Assembly: GCA_052148715.1 (NCBI GenBank)
Contig: JBKQHQ010000125.1
Span: 1 to 44,824, forward strand
Reading direction: 5' to 3'
Origin: JBKQHQ01 sp052148715
GTDB taxonomy: Bacteria; Pseudomonadota; Alphaproteobacteria; Rhizobiales; Xanthobacteraceae
Length of the DNA stretch: 44,824 bases
The notes under the pieces were generated by a model. It was not told where the DNA came from, ran no database searches, and was given only the letters and a program-made list of their open reading frames with translations. Made by a program: the position numbers and the translations under genes. Below, in pieces: positions 33,434 through 43,236 of this stretch. The stretch's first letter is position 1. Each line of letters starts with the position of its first letter.

Positions 33434-34294
33434 TTATGCTCCGTCGAGATCGATGATGACGAATTCGGGCGGAATCCCGAGACGGATCGGCACGCCGCTC
33501 GTTCCGATACCGCTTGTTACATAGAGATAACGGCCCCCCTCCTGGATCAGTCCATGCGACCAGCGCAACGGGGCCTTGCTCTTGTTGGTGAACGGACCGA
33601 GGAGCGGCAGGCAGATTTGGCCGCCATGGGTATGGCCGGACAGCATCAGATGTGGCCCTTGCGGTAGATGGGCAAACCAAACCGGATCATGCGCTAGCAC
33701 CAGGGTCGGGCGTTGCGGCGACAGAGACCGCAGCGCCGCAAAGGCCTCGTGTCGCATGATTCTGGCGTCGGGAATTCCCAGGAGATCGAATTCCGCCCCC
33801 TCGAAATGCAGCGCGCACCGCTCGTCGTCGAGCAAGGTGATGTCGTGCGCCCGCAGCGCCGCCCGCACCTCGGCTTCGCCGTAGTCGATGTCGTGGTTGC
33901 CGAGCACGGCAAAAGCCCCGAGCGGCGCTCCCAGACGCGCGAGGATGGCGGCCGTCGCGTGGGGCGGGACGCGGCCGCCGCCGAACAGCATCATGTTGAC
34001 GAAGTCGCCGCCATGCAGGACGAGATCGGGCTCAAAGCGTTTGGCCTCGGTCACGATAGCCCCGAGCCGCGCGACGTCTCCCGCATGCGATCCGGTGTGA
34101 AAATCAGAAAGAAAGGCGACGCGCAGGGGGCGTGATCGCCTCGGCCATCCTGGGATTATCAATTTAAAGTTGTTTACGCGATGCGCCTGGGCTTGCGTGA
34201 GAGGCTCAAGCCAGGGCTTGCGCCCGAGTTCGTCCTTGAATGGAGGTCGCGCCAGCGCCTTGGTCAGCCACTTTCGCGGTCGCCGCTGCTGCAC
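33434..34294 (-). CDS. Calcineurin-like metallophosphoesterase (YkuE/LpxG type)
   Basis: The 286-residue protein has all metal-binding motifs of the family: AFLSDFHTGSH, LHGGDFVN, VLGNHDIDYG, LAHDPVW and LSGHTHGGQICLP. The GHTHGGQ ending resembles YkuE and LpxG-like enzymes, which act on phospholipid or UDP-diacylglucosamine substrates at the membrane. I saw no clear transmembrane segment; a basic N-terminus (RRPRKWLTKALARP) could bind the membrane. The start is uncertain: the GTG at 34294 is given because the frame closes shortly upstream. It follows valS by 152 bases. Confidence 0.85.
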   Translation of the reverse strand: MQQRRPRKWLTKALARPPFKDELGRKPWLEPLTQAQAHRVNNFKLIIPGWPRRSRPLRVAFLSDFHTGSHAGDVARLGAIVTEAKRFEPDLVLHGGDFVNMMLFGGGRVPPHATAAILARLGAPLGAFAVLGNHDIDYGEAEVRAALRAHDITLLDDERCALHFEGAEFDLLGIPDARIMRHEAFAALRSLSPQRPTLVLAHDPVWFAHLPQGPHLMLSGHTHGGQICLPLLGPFTNKSKAPLRWSHGLIQEGGRYLYVTSGIGTSGVPIRLGIPPEFVIIDLDGA

Positions 34295-34446
34295 GGCGCT
34301 ACCCCGCGCTCTCAGGCGCCGCTCGACAGAGCGCGATCGAGCCCGCTGACGACACGATCACCAACGCCGCCACCAAAGCTCGCGCTCAGGCTCCGCCATC
34401 CCGCGAAATAGCTCCTGCGGAGGTCGAGCCGCGCGATCCGCGGCAC

Positions 34447-37227
34447 TCAAGCCGCCCCCTGAAGTCTTTCGAGCGCCTCGCGGATTTTGGCGCGGCGGTG
34501 CTCGGCTTCCTCCCGTTTCTCGCGCTCGCCTTCGACCACCTCCTCCGGCGCTCGGGCGAGGAAGTCCGATCTGCCGAGCTTGGCGTCGACGCGGGCAATA
34601 TCGGCGTCGGCTTTGGCCAACTCCTTGCTGAGGCGCGCGCGTTCGGCGGCAACGTCGATGATGCCCGCGAGCGGCAGGGCAGCGACCTCCCCGCGTACGA
34701 TCAGCTGTACGGCATCGGCGCTCGGCGCGTCGGCAAAGCCGATGCTCGAGAGCCGCGCCAGCCGCTTGATGAACTCGGTCCAGCGGGCGGCGCGGCCACG
34801 CGTGTCCGCCGAGGCGTTCACCAGCACCAGCGCAAGCTCGGCGTTTGGGATCTTCATCTCGGCGCGCACCGACCGCACCGCGGTCACGAGATCGACAACC
34901 CAGCCGATCTCGGCTTCGGCCTCCGGATCGTCCAAGCCATCGTGCTGCGGCCATGCAGCCAGCGCGAGCAATCCGTGCCGCGGCGGCCCCTGCTCCGCCG
35001 TCAGGCGCCACAGCTCCTCGGTGATGAACGGCATGAACGGGTGCATCAGCTTGATCGCCTCGTCGAGCACCCAGGCGGTCATGGCCCGCGCCTCGGTCTT
35101 GGCGGCGCCGTCAGGACCCGTGAGCACGGGCTTGGCCAGCTCGATGTACCAGTCGCAGACGACGTTCCAGACGAACCGGTAGACGGAACCGGCAGCCTCA
35201 TTGAACTTGAATGCCTCGAGCGCCTCGGTCACCTCGCGCGCGCATTTGGCGGTCTCGTGCGCAATCCAGCGATTGAGCGTCTCCTTGGCATTGTGGGCGC
35301 CGATCTCCGGATCGCGCGCGCAGCCATTGACCTCGGCGAACCGCGCCGCGCTCCATAGCTTGGTCGCAAAGTTGCGATAGCCCTCGACCCGGCTCGTGGC
35401 GAGCTTGATGTCGCGGCCTTGCGCCGCCATTGCCGCCAGGGTGAAGCGCAACGCATCGGCGCCGTACTCATCGATCAGCACCAGCGGATCGATGACGTTG
35501 CCGACCGATTTCGACATCTTTCGTCCGCGCTCGTCGCGCACGAGCGCGTGGATATAGACCGTGCGGAACGGCACTTCGGCGGTGAATTGCAGGCCCATCA
35601 TCATCATCCGCGCCACCCAGAAGAAGATGATGTCGAAGCCGGTGACGAGGACGTTGGTCGGATAGAACCGGGCCAGCTCGGGCGTCCGGTCCGGCCAGCC
35701 GAGGGTCGAGAACGGCCACAGGGCCGAGGAGAACCAGGTGTCGAGCACGTCCTCGTCGCGGTGCAGATATTCGGCAAGGAAGCGCGCCCGGCGCGCCGGA
35801 TCGGCGGCGATGTCGTGGCCTTCCTGGACCGCGATCTCCTTGCTGTCGGCGTAATGCGCGAGCGCCTCTGCGGCGACCTCGTCCTCCGTTTCCGCCACGA
35901 AGATGTGCCCGTCCGGCCCGTACCAGGCCGGAATCTGGTGGCCCCACCATAGCTGGCGCGAAATGCACCAGGGCTGGATGTTCTCCATCCAGTCGAAATA
36001 CGTCTTCTCCCAGTTGGCGGGCACGAAGACGGTGCGGCCGCCGCGCACCGCAGCGATCGCGGGTTGCGCCAAGGTTTTTGCGTCCACGTACCATTGGTCG
36101 GTGAGGAACGGCTCGATCACCGCAGCCGAGCGCTCGCCGTGCGGGACCATGTGGGTGTGCGGCTCGATCTTTTCGATCAGGCCCTGCTGCTCAAGCCGCG
36201 CGACGATGCGTTTGCGCGCGGTGAACCGATCGAGGCCATGCAGCGCCAGCGTCTCGCGCAGGGCGTCGGAGTCTGGGACGCCGGCGAGGAAGGCTGCGTT
36301 GTCCCGCAGGTCGAGTTGCGCCTCGGTATCGAAGATATTGACCAGCGGCAGATCGTGGCGGCGGCCGACCTCGAAATCGTTGAAGTCGTGCGCCGGCGTC
36401 ACCTTGACGGCACCGCTGCCTTTCTCCGGATCGGAATAATCGTCCGCGACAATGGGTATGCGCCGGCCGACCAGCGGCACAAGGGCCTTGCGGCCGACCA
36501 GGTGCCGGTAGCGCCCGTCGTGCGGATGCACCGCGACGCCGGTATCGCCCAGCATCGTCTCCGGCCGCGTGGTGGCGACTGTTATGAACGTATCCTCAAG
36601 GCCTTCGACCGGATATTTGATGAACCAAAGGTGCCCCTTCACCTCGACCTGCTGCACTTCCAGATCGGAGATGGCCGTCAGCAATGTCGGATCCCAATTG
36701 ACCAGCCGCTTGTCTTTGTAGATGAGGCCTGCGCGATACAGCTCGACAAAGACCTTCAGGACCGCGCGCGAAAGCCCCTCGTCCATGGTGAAGCGCTCGC
36801 GTGACCAGTCGCAGGATGCGCCCAGCCGCTTGAGCTGCTGAACGATGGTGCCGCCGGACTGCGCCTTCCATTCCCAGACCTTGGCCAAGAATTTTTCCCG
36901 GCCGAGCGCGCGGCGGCCGGGCTCCTGGCGCTCCATCAATTGCCGTTCGACCACCATCTGCGTGGCGATGCCTGCATGGTCGGAACCGGGCTGCCACAGT
37001 ACGTCGCGCCCGCGCATGCGCTCGAAGCGGCAGAGCACATCCTGCAAGGTATTATTGAGGGCGTGGCCCATATGCAGCGCGCCGGTCACGTTCGGCGGCG
37101 GAATGACGATGCAATACGGCGGCGCGCTAGTGCGCTCGGGCCGCCCGGCGCGGAATGCGCCCGCGCGCTCCCAGGTCGCATAAATGCGCCCCTCTACCTC
37201 GGCCGGCTGGAAGTTCTTGTCGATCAT
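34447..37227 (-). CDS. valS: Valyl-tRNA synthetase
   Basis: This class I synthetase charges tRNA-Val and edits Thr. The 926-residue protein has PPPNVTGALHMGHALNNT (HIGH-type), the editing domain with the segment TTRPETMLGDT, WCISRQLWWGHQIP, the KMSKS loop RKMSKSVGNVIDP, the helical anticodon-binding domain, and a C-terminal coiled coil (last 70 residues, IDVAAERARLSKELAKADAD). The ATG at 37227 begins MIDKNFQPAEVEG, as in relatives. Earlier codons add an unconserved peptide. Confidence 0.97.
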   Translation of the reverse strand: MIDKNFQPAEVEGRIYATWERAGAFRAGRPERTSAPPYCIVIPPPNVTGALHMGHALNNTLQDVLCRFERMRGRDVLWQPGSDHAGIATQMVVERQLMERQEPGRRALGREKFLAKVWEWKAQSGGTIVQQLKRLGASCDWSRERFTMDEGLSRAVLKVFVELYRAGLIYKDKRLVNWDPTLLTAISDLEVQQVEVKGHLWFIKYPVEGLEDTFITVATTRPETMLGDTGVAVHPHDGRYRHLVGRKALVPLVGRRIPIVADDYSDPEKGSGAVKVTPAHDFNDFEVGRRHDLPLVNIFDTEAQLDLRDNAAFLAGVPDSDALRETLALHGLDRFTARKRIVARLEQQGLIEKIEPHTHMVPHGERSAAVIEPFLTDQWYVDAKTLAQPAIAAVRGGRTVFVPANWEKTYFDWMENIQPWCISRQLWWGHQIPAWYGPDGHIFVAETEDEVAAEALAHYADSKEIAVQEGHDIAADPARRARFLAEYLHRDEDVLDTWFSSALWPFSTLGWPDRTPELARFYPTNVLVTGFDIIFFWVARMMMMGLQFTAEVPFRTVYIHALVRDERGRKMSKSVGNVIDPLVLIDEYGADALRFTLAAMAAQGRDIKLATSRVEGYRNFATKLWSAARFAEVNGCARDPEIGAHNAKETLNRWIAHETAKCAREVTEALEAFKFNEAAGSVYRFVWNVVCDWYIELAKPVLTGPDGAAKTEARAMTAWVLDEAIKLMHPFMPFITEELWRLTAEQGPPRHGLLALAAWPQHDGLDDPEAEAEIGWVVDLVTAVRSVRAEMKIPNAELALVLVNASADTRGRAARWTEFIKRLARLSSIGFADAPSADAVQLIVRGEVAALPLAGIIDVAAERARLSKELAKADADIARVDAKLGRSDFLARAPEEVVEGEREKREEAEHRRAKIREALERLQGAA

Positions 37228-37437
37228 TGTCGTTTCGCTTGGGAAGCCCGATCGCGCGTACAAAACCCGGCATCAAGGGGAAGTCAACGTCCCTTGCCGT
37301 CTCACCCGTCGTGTCCTACCGGTGGAGAGGAGAGGCTTCGGGCGGCCCAAGCGAGGCGAGGGGCAGAAATTCAGGTATCTGGATCTGCCATCCGAGAAAT
37401 TCAACAAACAAAGAACCGGAGCGCGGAAGCAGCAGGC

Positions 37438-38148
37438 TCACATCCGGCCGCGCGACACGCGCTCGATCTCGGCACGGACCATCCGCTCGACCAATCCCGG
37501 TAGGTTGTCGTCGAGCCAGGCCTTGAGCATCGGCCGCAACATCTCCCGCACCAAGTCCTCGAGGGTCCGAGCGTTCTGCACCAACACGGATTCGGCCAGC
37601 GTATTGAAGGCGGAATCGACCGCCGCGCTGGTCGAGGCCGAAAGCAACGCACGGTCGGTCGCGGCAGGACGCTCCGCTGGCGCTGGTTCTTTGAACATCA
37701 CGTCGGATCGGGCATCGACTCGCGTATCGACATTGCGGAAGCTGGCGGGCGGCTCCGGCGCGACTGGAGCCGAGGGCGGTGCCGGGGCCGCCATGGATTC
37801 GGTCAGATCGAGGATCTCGCCGGTCGTCGGCTTGCTGCCGTTCGCGGGCGCGGGTTTTTGCTCCACCTCCGCGTCGAGGCCAGCAAGCATCGCGTCGATG
37901 TCGTCCTGATTCATCCCCGGCGCGTCCGCGGCCGGAGCGGGCGGGGGCGCCGGACGCGGGGCGGCGGCGGGGCGAGCCGCGGGAGCCGGCGCGCGGGCGG
38001 GCACGGCCGCAGGGCGCGGGGGTGCCGGCTTGGCAGGCTCAGGGGCTTTTCCGGGAGGCTTGGTGGAGTCGTCGTCCGCAATGATCCGCCGAATCGAGGC
38101 AAGGATCTCCTCCATCGAGGGCTCCACCGCCTTCGCCGACTGCGTCAT
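37438..38148 (-). CDS. popZ: PopZ-like polar organising protein (DUF2497)
   Basis: PopZ forms a condensate at the cell pole that anchors the ParB-parS complex and cell-cycle regulators in alphaproteobacteria. The 236-residue protein has the N-terminal helix EPSMEEILASIRRIIADDD that binds partners. A long Pro/Ala/Asp-rich disordered spacer (about 28-150) follows, and then the C-terminal oligomerisation helices with LEDLVREMLRPMLKAWLDDNL and LVERMVRAEIERVSRG. The spacer is longer than in Caulobacter. It is flanked by valS and tolC in the same orientation, as in many Hyphomicrobiales. Confidence 0.9.
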   Translation of the reverse strand: MTQSAKAVEPSMEEILASIRRIIADDDSTKPPGKAPEPAKPAPPRPAAVPARAPAPAARPAAAPRPAPPPAPAADAPGMNQDDIDAMLAGLDAEVEQKPAPANGSKPTTGEILDLTESMAAPAPPSAPVAPEPPASFRNVDTRVDARSDVMFKEPAPAERPAATDRALLSASTSAAVDSAFNTLAESVLVQNARTLEDLVREMLRPMLKAWLDDNLPGLVERMVRAEIERVSRGRM

Positions 38149-38340
38149 ACCTACTCCCCGCGCACATCACGCCGATACGAGCACACCGGCGCGTCCCCAC
38201 CGATTCGTCCACCAGAAACTTTTCGTTGGGCGGCAAAAGAAGTATGGCATGACCAAGATCAAACGCAAGCAATTGTCTGTGGACACGTCGCTTCTTGCTG
38301 ATCAGCGCAGGGATGCCCAAGAATAAAGGCACGCACCCGA

Positions 38341-39768
38341 CTACCTTCCATCAGGCGTGCGCACGCCGGCCCAGCTGTCGCGCACCTGCTGGTAGTGCAC
38401 CCGCGCATCGTAGACGGGCGTGTTCAATCCCAGAACCTCGACCGAGAGCCGCCCAACCGATGCCAGGAGCGTATAGGAGGCGACCACGCGGTCACGCTCG
38501 GCGGTCACCCGGGCCACGCGCGCATTGACCAATTCCTGCTCGGAATTGAGCACGTCGAGGGTCGTGCGCTGCCCGACCCGTGCTTCCTCCCGCACGCCGT
38601 TGAGCGCGATCTCGGCAGCCGTCTCCTGCGCCTTCGTCGACTGGATCTGCGCCTTGGCGGCGTCGAGCTGCCCCCAGGATTGCACCACGGTCGAGCGCGC
38701 TTGGCGGCGGGTCGTGTCGAGATCGAGGCGCTTCTGGCCAAGCGTCTCCTTTGATTGGCGAATGGTCGAGTACTCGACGCCGCCTTGATAGAGCGGCACC
38801 GAGAGCGTCCCCACCACCGAAGCGTTATAGGTATCAAACGTCTCGAGCGAGACTTCGTGCTGCCTTTGCACCTGACCCTGCAACGTCAGCGTCGGGTACA
38901 AGGCGCCTTCGGATACCTTGACCGTCAAGGCGGCGACGTCGACGCCGTACATGGCTGCCGTTACCGAGGGATGCTCGGCCTCGCCCTGAGCGGTAGCCGC
39001 CTCGAGTGTACGTGGCGAAAGCCGATCGACCGGGGCGCCGGGCGCGAGGGTCCCGGGCTCGATGCCGATAACCAGCCGGTACTGCGCCCGCGAGCTCGTG
39101 TAGTTCGACTGGGAAATCAGCAATTGCGAGCGGGCCCCGGCCAAGCGCGACTGCGCCTGGGCCACGTCGGTGCGGGTCACCTCGCCGACCGTGAAGCGGT
39201 CGCGCGTCTGCCGCAACTGCTCCTGCAGCACCTCGACGTTGCGCCGTTGCAACTCGAGGATCGCGGCATCGCGAAGCAGGTTCATATAGGCCGTGGCGGC
39301 GTCGAGCAGCACCTGTTGGGTCAACAAACGCAACGTCTCGCGCGCGGCGGACACCTGCCCCTCCGCAGCGCGCGTTCGATTTGCGGTCTGTTGACCATTG
39401 TACACCGTTTGGGTCGCGGTGACACTGGCACCGTGCGGTGTGTTGTTGCCGCTGTAGACGAAATATTGCCCCGATCCCGGGGCCAATGTACTGGTTGAAG
39501 TTAGATACTGCTCACCGAAATTGCCTTGCAGGACAACCTTGGGACGATACCCGGAGAGAGCCTGCGGGACGCCTTCGTCGGTTTGCCGGACGATCGCGCG
39601 CTGGGAATTGAGCTGCGGATTGTTGGTGTATGCGAGCACCAGCGAGGACTCCAAGGTGTCAGCGCGGGCATGGCGCGGCGTCAGGCCGACACCCGCGATC
39701 GCCACCAGCACTGCAACCCTGAGGCCCGACAACAAGAAAGTGGGCCTTCCTCCGTGCCTGTTCGGCAT
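38341..39768 (-). CDS. tolC: TolC-family outer-membrane channel protein
   Basis: The 475-residue protein has a signal peptide (AVLVAIAGVGLTPRHARA) and two repeated OEP domains. These include the helical barrel segments (for example TLESSLVLAYTNNPQLNSQRA and VRQTDEGVPQALSGYRPKV) and the second half starting near SVTAAMYGVDVA. TolC trimers form the outer-membrane exit duct for type I secretion and efflux pumps. No pump genes are adjacent, so it is likely shared by several systems. It lies downstream of pcm across 331 bases. Confidence 0.93.
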   Translation of the reverse strand: MPNRHGGRPTFLLSGLRVAVLVAIAGVGLTPRHARADTLESSLVLAYTNNPQLNSQRAIVRQTDEGVPQALSGYRPKVVLQGNFGEQYLTSTSTLAPGSGQYFVYSGNNTPHGASVTATQTVYNGQQTANRTRAAEGQVSAARETLRLLTQQVLLDAATAYMNLLRDAAILELQRRNVEVLQEQLRQTRDRFTVGEVTRTDVAQAQSRLAGARSQLLISQSNYTSSRAQYRLVIGIEPGTLAPGAPVDRLSPRTLEAATAQGEAEHPSVTAAMYGVDVAALTVKVSEGALYPTLTLQGQVQRQHEVSLETFDTYNASVVGTLSVPLYQGGVEYSTIRQSKETLGQKRLDLDTTRRQARSTVVQSWGQLDAAKAQIQSTKAQETAAEIALNGVREEARVGQRTTLDVLNSEQELVNARVARVTAERDRVVASYTLLASVGRLSVEVLGLNTPVYDARVHYQQVRDSWAGVRTPDGR

Positions 39769-40099
39769 TCCCTACTCCACACGCGCCACCCGCCCACGGC
39801 ACCCCATGGCGAGAGTCACCATAGGCAGACGCGGCCGTTGTTGAAAACCCTGTTGGTTAACGACATCTGAAAAAGATGGCGCTTGGCACATTCGCGCCAC
39901 ACCTGCCGTGCCGTCGCTTATGCAATAGACACAGCATATTACCGCAAACCCTTGACTCCCGCGGAGTCCGGGTTGCCAGGTCCGGCGAGGTCAGACCATT
40001 CGCGAAAGTTAGCCCCGCATCGCGGCCGGTTGAGCGGTAGATAGGTGTGGCGAAATGGCGGCCCTGTATATAACAATGGTAATTAATTCAGGGTCGCTC
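39769..40099. other. Intergenic region pcm-tolC with a strong hairpin
   Basis: The 331 bases hold the tolC promoter region and the end of the pcm message. A stable hairpin occurs at 39947-39974: arms GACTCC/GGAGTC around CGC, extended by AACCC/GGGTT after a small internal loop. It has no T-run, so it may be a rho-aided terminator or a structured leader. The pcm-proximal part is AT-rich. Confidence 0.4.
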
Positions 40100-40771
40100 T
40101 CAGAACACAAATGCCGGTGGCTTAACGAATCCGGGCAGCAACGGCGCCACCGCATCGAAGACCGGCCGGCCGCTCACCTCTCCGTGGTCTGAAAGGTAGA
40201 GCATGGCCTTGCCGGCGCGCCCGCCGCCGAACACACCGACGAGCCGGCCGCCATCCTTGAGCTGCTTGCAGAGCCCGTGCGGAATGATCTCGCTGGTGCC
40301 GTTCAGGAGAATAACGTCGTAGGGCGCCCTCCCCGGCCAGCCTTGGCTCAGGGGTCCGGTCACGACGCTCACGTTGGTCGCTCCAAGCGAGGCGAGCAGC
40401 TCACTTGCTTTATCGGCGAGCGGCGCGTCTTCCTCGAGCGCCACCACCGACCGCGAAAGTCGCGCAAGAACGGCCGCGGAATACCCGGTAGCGCAACCGA
40501 CATCGAGCACGTGATCAGTTTCATCGATCTCGGCTGCCTGGACGAGCTTGGCAAAAACCATCGCCTTGAGCAGGCATCGGGGCGCGTGCCCGTGACCCTG
40601 CTCGGCCACCGCGACATCCATGTCGAGGTAGGCCAGCTCCGCCTTACCGGGCGGCACGAAACGTTCCCGTGGCACGTCCAGCATGGCGCTGATCAAGCCC
40701 GGATTGGTGACGTCGCTGGTGCGGACCTGACCGTCGACCATCATCCGACGTGCGGCAATGAAATCCAGCAT
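40100..40771 (-). CDS. pcm: Protein-L-isoaspartate O-methyltransferase family protein
   Basis: This family repairs isoaspartyl residues by SAM-dependent methylation. The 223-residue protein starts MLDFIAARRMMVDGQVRTSDV and has the SAM motif VLDVGCATGYSAAVLARLS, the post-motif DVILLNGTSEIIP, and a C-terminal segment LLPGFVKPPAFVF. This is the alphaproteobacterial paralogue usually found upstream of tolC. The conserved substrate loop differs from E. coli Pcm, so repair activity is not certain. I start at the ATG at 40771. A 29-base inverted repeat lies just upstream. Confidence 0.85.
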   Translation of the reverse strand: MLDFIAARRMMVDGQVRTSDVTNPGLISAMLDVPRERFVPPGKAELAYLDMDVAVAEQGHGHAPRCLLKAMVFAKLVQAAEIDETDHVLDVGCATGYSAAVLARLSRSVVALEEDAPLADKASELLASLGATNVSVVTGPLSQGWPGRAPYDVILLNGTSEIIPHGLCKQLKDGGRLVGVFGGGRAGKAMLYLSDHGEVSGRPVFDAVAPLLPGFVKPPAFVF

Positions 40772-41077
40772 CCGGCGCCATCCGCCCATTGAGGGAGTTG
40801 GTCTTTTGCGGCAAGGCGGGACAAAAGACAAGGTTGAGCCTTTTCAGGGACGGCGTGCTGCGACAACCGCGGGCCGAACCCGAACCGGGTCGGCCGTCGC
40901 GCTCCGAGCGCTAGCGAATGTTCCGGCAAAGACTGAGCGGTTTGCAGGACAACGCCTTAGGCCCTCTTCAGGCCGGAAAGCGATGGCCGTCCTTGCTGAT
41001 AGGTTCGGCGCGCCGTGCGGGCGACGGAGACGGCGGGCGCGACGAATTTGCTTATTGCTTCTGCTTTCTTCTCGCGC
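40772..41077. other. Intergenic region pcm / LTXXQ gene
   Basis: The 306 bases follow the LTXXQ gene and contain the pcm promoter. An inverted repeat with perfect 8-base arms GTCTTTTG/CAAAAGAC and a 13-base spacer is at 40802-40830, ending about 30 bases before the pcm ATG. A GC-rich imperfect hairpin is near 40872-40894. No coding frame is convincing. Confidence 0.45.
40802..40830. promoter_or_regulatory. Inverted repeat just upstream of pcm
   Basis: Arms GTCTTTTG (40802-40809) and CAAAAGAC (40823-40830) are perfect and 13 bases apart. It could be an operator or a leader hairpin of the pcm message; no regulator can be named. Confidence 0.35.
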
Positions 41078-42447
41078 TTATTCCTGATGCAACGCCGACT
41101 GCCGCTCCTGATGTATAGTATTGAAGCGGGCTTTTTGCTCGTCGCTCAGCGAGCCGTAGAACGCTTCCAGCGCTGGCCGTTCAATTTCCACCGCCTTGAG
41201 CATCGCGACGAGCCGCGTCTTTACCGCGGCGAGCCGCCCTGTGGGTGTCAGCGGAGTCTGCGCGGGGCAAGAGTCCTTGAGCGCCTCCGCCGCCTTCGTG
41301 ACGGCTACTGCAAGATCGTTCAGCGCGGCACGTTGAGCGTCGGTAGGCTGAATTGTCTGTTCGATCTGTTTCTCAGGCCAAGGGACCGCCTGCGATGTCT
41401 GCGTCGCGCAGAGCTGGGCCGAGGTGACATGCGCTGCTTCGGTCCGTGTCTTATTGGTTGGCCCGCCGGCCTCAACGCTGATCGCGTCGAACCGCGCCTT
41501 CTGCTCGTCGCTCAATGAGCGGTAAAAACTCTCAAGCGCCGGCTGCACTGTGTCCACGGCCCGCACCATGGCATCGAGTCGGTCTTGCATGGCGGCGACG
41601 CGGGCAGGCGGCGTTATTGGAACCTGGCTCGGACAGGAAGCAGCTAAAATCTCGGTTGCCTTCGCGGAGGCCGCCGTGAGCTCATCGAGGTTCGCACTTT
41701 CCGTCCTGGTTGGCTGGACGGCCTGCCGGATGCGATCGAGCGGAAGTCCAGTCAGTTCCTCGGCTTGCCGTCCGCACATCTGGGCGACATCGGCGGGTGC
41801 CGGCGTAGCGCGCTCCAACGTCTCCCATCTACGTCTGGCCAGACGCGTCGCACGAGTTTCGCCGTTGTTGGCGCCATAGACGTCGCCGTAGCCGAATGGC
41901 AAGCCAAGATCGCCGGAATAGGCCGACCCGCTGTAGCCGTTAGGCACGCTGCCGAACAGCCCGGCGAGGAGGTCGTATCCGCCATAGCCCCAGAACGGGT
42001 CATAGGAGTCCCACGGCGCGAAGACGTAGCCGAAAATGTCGTCATACGCATACGGCCAGAACACTGGCCCAGCCCACCCGCCATATCCGTATCCGCTCAC
42101 GCCCCTCCCAAATCCCCGTCCCGCAAATGCTCGGCCGAGGTGGTTGTGGAATCCATGGGCCGAAAAGTTGCGGCCAGCAAAGCCGTTGCGACCCCCAATG
42201 CCTAAGCCGCGCATCCCGCCGAAATGGCCCAAACGCGCTCCGCCGAAGTGAATCCCGCCAAAGTGGCCAAGCCCCCAAAATGCGCCCTACCGAAGCCACC
42301 GAAGTGTCCGCCCCCGAAATGCCCTCCGCCGAAATGCCCGCCGCCGACGTGACCTCCACCACGGCCAAACGCCAAGGCGTTATCGACGTGCGACGCTACG
42401 ATTACGAGGAGCGCGACACTCGCCGCAACGACGATCTTGCGTGACAT
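41078..42447 (-). pseudogene. LTXXQ-repeat (Spy/CpxP-like) envelope protein, split by a frameshift
   Basis: One ancestral gene is read in two frames. The 5' part (from the ATG at 42447, with AGGAG eight bases ahead) encodes a signal peptide, MSRKIVVAASVALLVIVAS, and GGGHFGG repeats, then ends after about 80 codons. The 3' part, in the next frame, continues the same Gly/His-rich pattern (HFGGMRGLGIGG) and then encodes two homologous domains, each ending LSDEQKARF. The break falls near 42262-42280, where restoring one G after CTTG would rejoin the pattern as GLGHFGGIHFGG. The two C-terminal domains are tandem duplicates of about 110 residues with paired cysteines. The rest of the frame is intact, so the change is recent, or a sequencing error. 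The product would be periplasmic. Confidence 0.75.
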
Positions 42448-42698
42448 CGCGTGCACTCCTCGAATGCGAGCAAACCGCCATAGTTAATTTGATTAAATTG
42501 AAAGCTATTGGTCCAAACCAAAAACTGGTGGCTCAGACTAAAGTTGCTGTTGGATTATCACTTTTTGGTGAGGCTGACCGATCAACCACAAGCTAAGCAG
42601 CGTCAACACTGACGGCAGTCGGGCATGCCGGCGCCCCTCTGAATTCACGGGCCTCATTGTCAAATAACGCGCTGGCCCACGCGCAGTCGTCGGATCGG

Positions 42699-42745
42699 GG
42701 ACGCAAGGCCGAGGTGTCGAGATGAAAATCCACATGCCGCTTCCT
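42699..42745 (+). repeat. Duplicated leader and gene start, copy 1
   Basis: These 47 bases match 43613-43660 with a few mismatches and one gap. The repeat includes the ribosome site GAGGTG, the ATG and the codons for MKIHM. A second shared segment, AATCAGCG(A/G)TCTTCG, lies after copy 1 (42764-42778) and before copy 2 (43547-43561). Confidence 0.7.
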
Positions 42746-42898
42746 GTTGAACCGCCGCACACGAATCAGCGATCTTCGACTTACAGGGCCATTAACGACT
42801 CATTAAGAAAATGTAATGCCGGAATCAGGGGCTGGTCTTTAGAATGTTACAGCTCCGCCTCAAAATGGGGCTGTCGCCTGCACACCAACGTGCGGTAG
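42722..42898 (+). pseudogene. Probable remnant of an MKIHM-type small gene
   Basis: The start region (GAGGTG, five bases, ATG, then MKIHMPLP) is nearly identical to that of the 79-residue gene at 43637. After the eighth codon all similarity ends, and the remaining 50 codons to a TAG have no recognisable content (several Cys and Trp, no pattern). I read it as the 5' stub of a duplicated gene whose body has been replaced. It could also be a young gene using a borrowed start. Confidence 0.5.
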
Positions 42899-43026
42899 TG
42901 AACCAAGGCCGGGTATAGCCCCGCTTTGGGCGTGCTGCCTCACTCCAGATCGGATGGCGACTGGGTAACTACGCGTTCAACGTCGGCTTCCCAAGTCAAC
43001 ATGGACTTTCCAAGGAGAGAATGAGA

Positions 43027-43221
43027 ATGCGCGCTATCCTTTCAGCCATCGTCGTTGCCGCCGGCATCGGCTTCCTCGGTGCATCTTCTGCATCGGCGAC
43101 GCCCGTCAATGCCGCGGCCATCGCCCAGGCATCGCAACACACGGACCAGGTGCTTCAGGTTAGAGACGGCTGCGGCCGCTGGCATCACCGTAACCACCGC
43201 GGATTCTGCGTCCACGATTGA
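43027..43221 (+). CDS. Small secreted Cys/His-rich protein
   Basis: The 64-residue product has a Sec signal peptide (MRAILSAIVVAAGIGFLGASSASA, cleaved before TPV). The mature peptide is about 40 residues and ends DGCGRWHHRNHRGFCVHD, with two Cys and four His. Short exported proteins with a GCG-x-HRN-x-G-x-C ending are frequent in bradyrhizobia and are of unknown role. The cluster could bind metal, or the cysteines could form a disulfide. AAGGAG is nine bases before the ATG at 43027; the ATG at 43021 is closer but only three bases away. A strong hairpin follows the stop. Confidence 0.8.
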   Translation: MRAILSAIVVAAGIGFLGASSASATPVNAAAIAQASQHTDQVLQVRDGCGRWHHRNHRGFCVHD

Positions 43222-43236
43222 TTCCAGACGGATCAG

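Noticed and set aside
34240..35358. 372-codon plus-strand frame opposite valS
   Set aside because: It lies antisense to the valS C-terminal part and has no protein features.
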